This document shows, piece after piece, positions 6,144-10,368 of a DNA stretch of 10,368 bases (position 1 is its first letter; the number at the start of each line of letters is the position of its first letter). This DNA comes from an uncultured Clostridia bacterium. Lineage in GTDB: Bacteria > Bacillota > Clostridia > TANB77 > CAG-508. The translations under genes and the position numbers were made by a program. The stretch spans positions 1 through 10,368 of the forward strand of contig CAKPOA010000026.1 in the NCBI GenBank assembly GCA_934169575.1, read 5' to 3'. The notes under the pieces were generated by a model. The model was not told the origin of the DNA, ran no database searches, and saw only the letters and a program-made list of their open reading frames with translations.

Positions 6144-6569
6144 ATGTTAATAGGCGAATATGAGCATACAATAGATGCTAAAGGGAGAATATCAATGCCA
6201 GCTAAAATACGTAAAGACATGGGAGAAACATTTATTGTAACAAAAGGACTTGATGGTTGCTTATTTGCATTTTCACAAGAAGAATGGTTGAATTTTGAAA
6301 CAAAACTTAAATCACTACCACTATCAGATAAAAACGCAAGAAATTTTGTAAGATTTTTCTTAGCAGGAGCCACTGAATGCGAAATAGATAAACAAGGAAG
6401 ATTTTTAATTCCAGCTAATTTAAGAGTTGCTGCAAAACTTGAAAAAGAAACAATAATAATTGGTGTAGGAACAAGATTAGAAATATGGAATAAAGAAACT
6501 TGGGTATCTAAAGATGAAGAAATATCTGCTGATGAAATAGCAGAAAACATGACAATGCTTGGTATATAA
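6144..6569 (+). CDS. mraZ: Transcriptional regulator MraZ
   Basis: MraZ is a ring-forming AbrB-like DNA-binding protein that represses the division and cell-wall cluster it heads. ATG 6144 lies seven bases after GAGGTGA (6130-6136). The 141-residue product is a normal length. It has the two expected swapped-hairpin half-domains: the first motif DAKGR at 11-15 (followed by ISMPAKIR), the second DKQGR at 82-86 (followed by FLIPANLR). The start MLIGEYEHTID is typical of the family. Tandem AGTGG boxes directly upstream support autoregulation. It is unusual that the next gene, rsmH, starts 288 nt away; the two are normally close together. Confidence 0.96.
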   Translation: MLIGEYEHTIDAKGRISMPAKIRKDMGETFIVTKGLDGCLFAFSQEEWLNFETKLKSLPLSDKNARNFVRFFLAGATECEIDKQGRFLIPANLRVAAKLEKETIIIGVGTRLEIWNKETWVSKDEEISADEIAENMTMLGI

Positions 6570-6592
6570 TCTTTATTTTTAAAGTTTATATA

Positions 6593-6627
6593 AATAAACT
6601 AAAGAATTTTAATAAACTAAAGAATTT
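6593..6627 (+). repeat. Tandem direct repeat, 18-bp period
   Basis: AATAAACTAAAGAATTT is present at 6593-6609 and again at 6611-6627 with one T between. A 12-base partial copy lies at 6744-6755. The ATAAACT core is complementary to AGTTTAT at 6583-6589 and 6795-6801. Confidence 0.75.
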
Positions 6628-6806
6628 GAAAAACAAAAGAGGGTAAACAAAGGAAAAATGAATAAAGCTTTAACTCTTTAGAAGTTCACAAAAGATAATT
6701 TGTATCCAACCTCTACAAAAGATAAAATGTACAAAAGCTATATAATAAACTAAAGTACAACAAAAGATTATGTGCTAAATGTACATATGAATAAAGTTTA
6801 TAAATA

Positions 6807-6834
6807 TAGCGGCTGGTATATTTATCAGCTGCTA
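6807..6834 (+). promoter_or_regulatory. Hairpin just upstream of the rsmH ribosome site
   Basis: TAGCGGCTG (6807-6815) pairs with CAGCTGCTA (6826-6834) around a 10-nt loop. The 9-bp stem has one G-U wobble and is the most GC-rich structure in the intergenic region. It ends 12 nt before GAGGTGG (6847-6853) and is followed by A residues, so it is not a + strand terminator. It may act as an RNA-stability or translation-control element. Confidence 0.45.
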
Positions 6835-6857
6835 AAAATTAATAATGAGGTGGAATT

Positions 6858-7787
6858 TTGGAATTTAAACATCAGCCTGTTATGCTAGAAGAGTGTATTA
6901 AAGGCTTAAACATAAAAAAAGATGGAATATATGTTGATGGTACAATTGGTGGTGCAGGGCACAGCAGGGAAATTGTAAAAAAATTGTCAGAAAAAGGTTT
7001 ATTAATTGGAATAGACAGAGATGATGACGCATTATCTGCATCTGCTAAAATATTAGAAACCTATAAAAATGTAAAATTAGTTTATGGAAATCATGATGAT
7101 ATCAAACAGATTTTAGAACAACTTGGAATAGAAAAAGTTGATGGAATATTACTTGATTTAGGTGTATCTTCATATCAATTAGATGAAAAAACAAGAGGAT
7201 TTAGCTATCTAGGTGAAAACAAATTAGATATGAGAATGGACAAAAATCAAGAGTTAACTGCAAAAAAAGTTGTAAATGAATATAAACAAGAAAAGTTAGC
7301 AGATATTATATATAATTATGGAGAAGAAAGATTTTCTAAAATTATAGCAAGAAATATTTGTGAATATAGAAAAAATGAAACAATAGAAACTACAAAACAA
7401 TTAGTAGAAATTATAAAAAGATCTATACCTTTATCAAAACAAAAAGATGGGCATCCTGCAAAAAGGACATTCCAAGCAATTAGAATAGAAGTAAATAATG
7501 AGATAGAACCATTAGAGAATTCTATAAAAGATTGTATAGATGTATTAAAACCTGCGGGCAGATTATGTGTAATAACATTTCATTCTTTAGAAGATAGAGC
7601 TGTAAAAAATGTATTTAATACAGCACAGGGAATTTGTACATGTCCAAAAGATTTACCATATTGTGTGTGTGGTGCAAAACAATTAGGAAAAATAATCAAT
7701 AAAAAACCGATAATAGCTACAGAAAATGAACAAAAAGAAAATACAAGATCAAAAAGCGCAAAATTAAGAATTTTTGAGAAAATTTAA
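6858..7787 (+). CDS. rsmH: 16S rRNA (cytosine-1402-N4)-methyltransferase RsmH
   Basis: RsmH (MraW) methylates N4 of C1402 in the decoding centre of 16S rRNA, using S-adenosylmethionine. The start is a TTG at 6858, four bases after GAGGTGG (6847-6853); no in-frame ATG precedes it, and the protein begins with the conserved pattern FKHQPVMLEE. The 309-residue product is full length. SAM-binding motifs are VDGTIGGAGHS (26-36) and GIDRDDDAL (51-59). Other family blocks are LLDLGVSSYQLD, RGFSY with LDMRMD, HPAKRTFQAIRIEVN and VITFHSLEDR. Near residue 260 lies the cysteine cluster CTC-CVCG, common in this family and possibly metal-binding. It is the second gene of the dcw cluster, 26 nt ahead of ftsL. 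Confidence 0.97.
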   Translation: MEFKHQPVMLEECIKGLNIKKDGIYVDGTIGGAGHSREIVKKLSEKGLLIGIDRDDDALSASAKILETYKNVKLVYGNHDDIKQILEQLGIEKVDGILLDLGVSSYQLDEKTRGFSYLGENKLDMRMDKNQELTAKKVVNEYKQEKLADIIYNYGEERFSKIIARNICEYRKNETIETTKQLVEIIKRSIPLSKQKDGHPAKRTFQAIRIEVNNEIEPLENSIKDCIDVLKPAGRLCVITFHSLEDRAVKNVFNTAQGICTCPKDLPYCVCGAKQLGKIINKKPIIATENEQKENTRSKSAKLRIFEKI

Positions 7788-7812
7788 GATACGAATGTGA
7801 GGTGATAAACTT

Positions 7813-8325
7813 ATGGCAACAAGGAATTACCAATATGAAACAAGTCCTAGAAAATTTGAGCCAGAATACAGACCAAATAAAAGAAGAAAATTAGAAGAAG
7901 AAAAAAAGCAAAAAGAAGAACAATTAAAAAGGACAAAACAAAAAAGAATTGAATTACAACAAAAAAAGAAAAGATACCATAAAAATATAGGTATTATTAT
8001 TGGTGTGTTTTTGGTGTTGCTTGCTATAAGTTATAGAAATTCACTTATCACTGAAAAATTTAATGAAATACAAGAACAAAAATCTCAGCTAGCTATGCTT
8101 GATAAAACTAATAGTCAATTAGAAGTTTCAATTGAAGAAAGTATTAGCTTAAATAATGTTGAAAAAGAAGCTAAAGATAAACTTGGGATGCAAAAATTAG
8201 AAAATGACCAAAGAGTATATGTTAATTTAGATAAAAAAGATTATACAGAATCTGTAAAAGATGAAATTACAACTGATGATAATTCAAATTGGTTTATAAA
8301 ATTAATAAATAATATTTTTAAGTAA
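7813..8325 (+). CDS. ftsL: FtsL-like cell-division protein
   Basis: FtsL is a bitopic protein that, with DivIC/FtsB and DivIB/FtsQ, activates septal peptidoglycan synthesis. ATG 7813 lies seven bases after GAGGTGA (7799-7805). The 170-residue product has a long basic cytoplasmic tail (1-58) rich in Lys, Arg, Glu and Gln, probably helical. One membrane helix follows (about 59-73), then an extracytoplasmic coiled coil (about 78-115) and the FtsL-type ending VEKEAKDKLGMQKL with RVYVNL. Sequence is poorly conserved in this family, so identity rests on topology and on its place between rsmH and the PBP gene. A DivIC-like septum-formation initiator is the alternative. The final ~25 residues (acidic, then NWFIKLINNIFK) are an unusual extension. 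Confidence 0.85.
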   Translation: MATRNYQYETSPRKFEPEYRPNKRRKLEEEKKQKEEQLKRTKQKRIELQQKKKRYHKNIGIIIGVFLVLLAISYRNSLITEKFNEIQEQKSQLAMLDKTNSQLEVSIEESISLNNVEKEAKDKLGMQKLENDQRVYVNLDKKDYTESVKDEITTDDNSNWFIKLINNIFK

Positions 8326-8329
8326 TATA

Positions 8330-8368
8330 AAAAAAACTATGTAATAAAATTTATTATATAGTTTTTTT
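8330..8368 (+). terminator. Intrinsic-terminator-like hairpin between ftsL and the PBP gene
   Basis: The arms 8330-8348 and 8350-8368 are complementary over 19 bases with one G-U wobble; the innermost pairs must open to form a loop. The 3' arm ends in seven T. It begins five bases after the ftsL stop. Inside a normally continuous operon it would attenuate transcription into ftsI, or mark the end of one transcript. No clear promoter is visible between it and the next gene. Confidence 0.7.
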
Positions 8369-8390
8369 ATATGTAGAGGAATGATTTATT

Positions 8391-10187
8391 ATGGAAGAAA
8401 CCAGTATTACTAATAAGAAAAAAATGGTTATAGCAATATTTATTGTTATATTATTATTTATAATTTTAAGTGCTAGAATAGGATATATTCAATTTGTAAA
8501 AGGTCAAAATTTGCAAGAAATGGCATATGATCAATTAGTAAAAAAAAGGACGATAAATGCTAAAAGAGGAAAAATGTATGATAGTACTGAGAAATATGTA
8601 TTAGCAGTAAGCGCAACAGTTTATACAGTTACTGTTAATCCAACTAATATATCTAATGACAATAAAGAAAAAGTTGCAAAAGGATTATCAGACATATTTG
8701 AATTAAATTATGATGATATATTAAAAAAGGTAACTAAAAGAAGCTCAATTGAAACTATTGTGAAAAAAATTGATGAACAAAGTGCAGATAAATTAAGAGG
8801 ATGGCTTATTGAAAATAATATAGAAACTGGTGTAAATATTGATGAAGATACAAAAAGATATTATCCATATAATACCTTGGCTTCTCAGATAATTGGATTT
8901 TGCGGTAGTGATAACCAAGGATTAGATGGAATTGAAGCGAAATATGATGCTATTTTATCAGGAACAAATGGTTCAATTTCTAAAGCAACTGATGCGACAG
9001 GGAGTGAACTTGGAACTGGAGGAGAAGTTTATAAAGAGCCTATTGATGGGAATGATGTTGTTCTTACAATTGATATGAATATTCAATCAATCGTAGAAAA
9101 ATATTTAGAAAATGCGTGTATTGATAATAAATGTACAGATGGTGGCACAGTTATAGCTATGAATCCTAAAAATGGTGATGTTTTAGCAATGGCTACATAT
9201 CCAGGATATAATTTAAATGAACCATATATAATTAATAATTCTGAAATTTTGGCTAATTGGGATACATTAGAACAAGCAAAAAAAACTGAGGCATTACAGG
9301 GAATGTGGAGAAATAAAGCTATTTCAGATACATATGAACCAGGTTCTGTTTTTAAATTAATTACAACATCTGCGGCTTTAGAAGAAGGAATTACTGATAC
9401 AGATCATCAAGGAGAGTTTTGCTGTAGTGGAAGTATAACTATTGCAGGAGCTAGGATAAAATGTTGGAGATATTATAGACCACATGGAAGTGAAAGTTTA
9501 AGAGAAGGGCTAATGAATTCATGTAATCCAGTTTTTATTGGACTTGGACAAAAGATTGGTGTTCAAAAATATTATGAATATTTAAGAAAATTTGGATTAT
9601 TAAATAAAACAGGGATTAGTTTATCTGGTGAGGCTAATAGCATTTTTGTTGATGAACAAAAATGTGGTCCAGTTGAACTTGCTACAATTAGTTTTGGACA
9701 GCGTTTTGAAGTTACTCCAATTCAATTAATTACAACTATTTCATCAATTGTGAATGGAGGAAATCTATATACTCCAAGAGTTATAAAATCTGTAATAAAT
9801 AGTAGAACTGGTGAAAAAACAGAAATGCCTACTGAAAGTCGTGGCATATCAATTTCAAAACAGACTTCTGAGAAAGTTTTAAGTATGATGGAATCTGTTG
9901 TTGCAGAAGGTACTGGGAAAAATTCAAAGGTTTTAGGATACAGAATTGGTGGTAAAACTGGAACTTCTGAAGATGGTGTTAACACCAATAAATATGTGGC
10001 ATCTTTTTTAGGAGTAGCACCAGTAGATGATCCTCAAATAGTTATTCTTATCACTTTATATAATCCTACTGGAGAAGGTGGCCATGGTGGTGGTGGAACT
10101 GCTGCTCCTGTTGCTGGTAAGATTTTTTCTGAAGTTTTGCCATATCTTGGAATAGAAAAGCAAGATGTTGAGGAGGAAGAAAATTGA
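8391..10187 (+). CDS. Class B penicillin-binding protein (FtsI / SpoVD type transpeptidase)
   Basis: This enzyme cross-links peptidoglycan at the division or spore septum. ATG 8391 follows AGAGGA (8375-8380) at ten bases. The 598-residue product has an N-terminal membrane helix (about 12-28) and the class B dimerisation domain starting INAKRGKMYD. The transpeptidase domain carries all three active-site motifs: Ser319-Val-Phe-Lys322 (YEPGSVFKL), Ser377-Cys-Asn379 (MNSCNP), and Lys522-Thr-Gly524 (IGGKTGTSEDG). AVSATVYTVTVNPTNI near the N-terminus is typical of the SpoVD/FtsI group. The C-terminus ends after LPYLGIEKQ and an acidic tail. There is no PASTA domain, unlike some SpoVD and PBP2B proteins. 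Whether it serves vegetative division (ftsI) or sporulation (spoVD) cannot be decided from this window, so no symbol is given. Confidence 0.93.
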   Translation: MEETSITNKKKMVIAIFIVILLFIILSARIGYIQFVKGQNLQEMAYDQLVKKRTINAKRGKMYDSTEKYVLAVSATVYTVTVNPTNISNDNKEKVAKGLSDIFELNYDDILKKVTKRSSIETIVKKIDEQSADKLRGWLIENNIETGVNIDEDTKRYYPYNTLASQIIGFCGSDNQGLDGIEAKYDAILSGTNGSISKATDATGSELGTGGEVYKEPIDGNDVVLTIDMNIQSIVEKYLENACIDNKCTDGGTVIAMNPKNGDVLAMATYPGYNLNEPYIINNSEILANWDTLEQAKKTEALQGMWRNKAISDTYEPGSVFKLITTSAALEEGITDTDHQGEFCCSGSITIAGARIKCWRYYRPHGSESLREGLMNSCNPVFIGLGQKIGVQKYYEYLRKFGLLNKTGISLSGEANSIFVDEQKCGPVELATISFGQRFEVTPIQLITTISSIVNGGNLYTPRVIKSVINSRTGEKTEMPTESRGISISKQTSEKVLSMMESVVAEGTGKNSKVLGYRIGGKTGTSEDGVNTNKYVASFLGVAPVDDPQIVILITLYNPTGEGGHGGGGTAAPVAGKIFSEVLPYLGIEKQDVEEEEN

Positions 10188-10294
10188 GCTTAACTGATTT
10201 TATTATTATTATAATTTTATTAAAATTGTGGTTGAAGTGCTTAAAATGTAAATTTAATAAATGTTATTGGTGTGAAAGAAAATGTAATAAATAA
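10184..10294 (+). CDS. Cys-rich single-pass membrane microprotein
   Basis: A 36-codon frame starts at TTG 10184 and overlaps the TGA stop of the PBP gene (10185-10187). A perfect AGGAGG (10171-10176) lies seven bases upstream, ideal for initiation at this TTG and with no other use. The product is MSLTDF, then an Ile/Leu-rich segment (about 6-17, short for a full membrane span), then a basic tail with five cysteines: Cys19-x2-Cys22, Cys27-x2-Cys30 and Cys34. The two CxxC pairs suggest a metal site or disulfides in a membrane-associated peptide. Stop-overlap coupling argues for translation with the PBP. I recognise no family, and its small size means automatic callers would miss it. Chance remains possible because the DNA is very AT-rich, but five cysteines in 16 residues is unusual. 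Confidence 0.6.
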   Translation: MSLTDFIIIIILLKLWLKCLKCKFNKCYWCERKCNK

Positions 10295-10368
10295 TAGTTA
10301 CTAGTCAGCTTTTTAAATTTATAACTTAAATATGTATATAAAATTATTTTTACATACTTTGCAGTCGC
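10295..10368. other. Non-coding end of window
   Basis: An AT-rich tail with no open frame of useful length. TATGTA (10331-10336) and TACATA (10351-10356) can pair across an AT-rich interior, but no convincing terminator, promoter or gene start is visible before the window ends. Confidence 0.4.

Larger units (their letters stand above)
6570..6857 (+). other. Repeat-rich mraZ-rsmH intergenic leader
   Basis: No convincing protein gene lies in these 288 nt. A 17-bp direct repeat, AATAAACTAAAGAATTT, occurs at 6593-6609 and 6611-6627, with a 12-base partial copy at 6744-6755. A second family, ACAAAAGAT plus an AT-rich tail, occurs at 6688-6704, 6715-6731 and 6760-6774. AGTTTAT at 6583-6589 and 6795-6801 can pair with the ATAAACT inside the first repeat family, allowing alternative hairpins. 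A ribosome-site-preceded seven-codon frame (ATG 6658 to TAG 6681) is too short to call. No new promoter is evident, so the region is probably read through from mraZ. A structured leader or untranslated regulatory RNA is possible. Confidence 0.5.

Noticed and set aside
6658..6681. Seven-codon leader-peptide-like frame (MNKALTL) after AAAGGA in the mraZ-rsmH gap
   Set aside because: Too short, with no run of regulatory codons and no paired attenuator with a T-tail; kept only as a note in the leader description.
6593..6774. Repeats between mraZ and rsmH as a CRISPR array
   Set aside because: Copies are short, irregularly spaced, of two different types and without spacers of uniform length; no cas genes are present.

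Overview
The window is a strongly AT-rich, densely packed piece of a low-GC Gram-positive genome. The Gly/Ser-type LexA with Ala-Gly self-cleavage, AGGAG/GAGGTG ribosome sites, TTGACA-N17-TATAAT promoters and the mraZ-rsmH-ftsL-ftsI order all point to Firmicutes. The AT bias and the pilin-like N-terminus starting GITLLAL suggest a gut-type Clostridia relative. Species cannot be named from the sequence. All convincing genes lie on the + strand.

Positions 1-900 are accessory-looking. They hold an imperfect 20-bp inverted repeat enclosing 80 nt (142-261) and a promoter at 277-305. Next comes a split prepilin-like reading frame (347-666) whose N-terminal part is out of frame with the pilin helix and whose last ~30 codons look like the end of a C-type-lectin/FGE-like domain. 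An ORF remnant (714-873) follows and ends inside the lexA -35 box.

Positions 870-5155 read as one operon: lexA, a membrane-anchored stalk/SH3-like protein, mltG, dapA and an HD-domain protein, closed by an intrinsic terminator at 5127-5155. The SOS repressor therefore heads genes for peptidoglycan strand cleavage and diaminopimelate/lysine synthesis. Positions 5165-6018 are a self-contained unit: an extended -10 consensus promoter, one unrecognised exported protein gene and a strong terminator, placed between two conserved blocks.

Positions 6059-10294 are the division and cell-wall (dcw) cluster. mraZ sits behind a promoter followed by AGTGG boxes at 10-bp spacing, the expected MraZ autoregulatory operator. 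A 288-nt repeat-rich gap separates it from rsmH. Then come ftsL, an intrinsic-terminator-like hairpin, a class B penicillin-binding protein (ftsI/spoVD type), and a previously easy-to-miss 36-codon Cys-rich membrane microprotein. The microprotein's TTG start overlaps the PBP stop and has a perfect AGGAGG site. MraZ regulates the cluster, RsmH methylates 16S rRNA, and FtsL and the PBP belong to the septal synthesis complex. MltG and DapA upstream supply complementary wall functions.

Several starts were corrected from ribosome-site and promoter evidence: lexA GTG 928, mltG ATG 2549, dapA ATG 3686, HD protein ATG 4612. The best candidates for something undescribed are the Cys-rich microprotein, the split pilin/lectin remnant with its upstream stem-loop, and the mraZ-rsmH leader.
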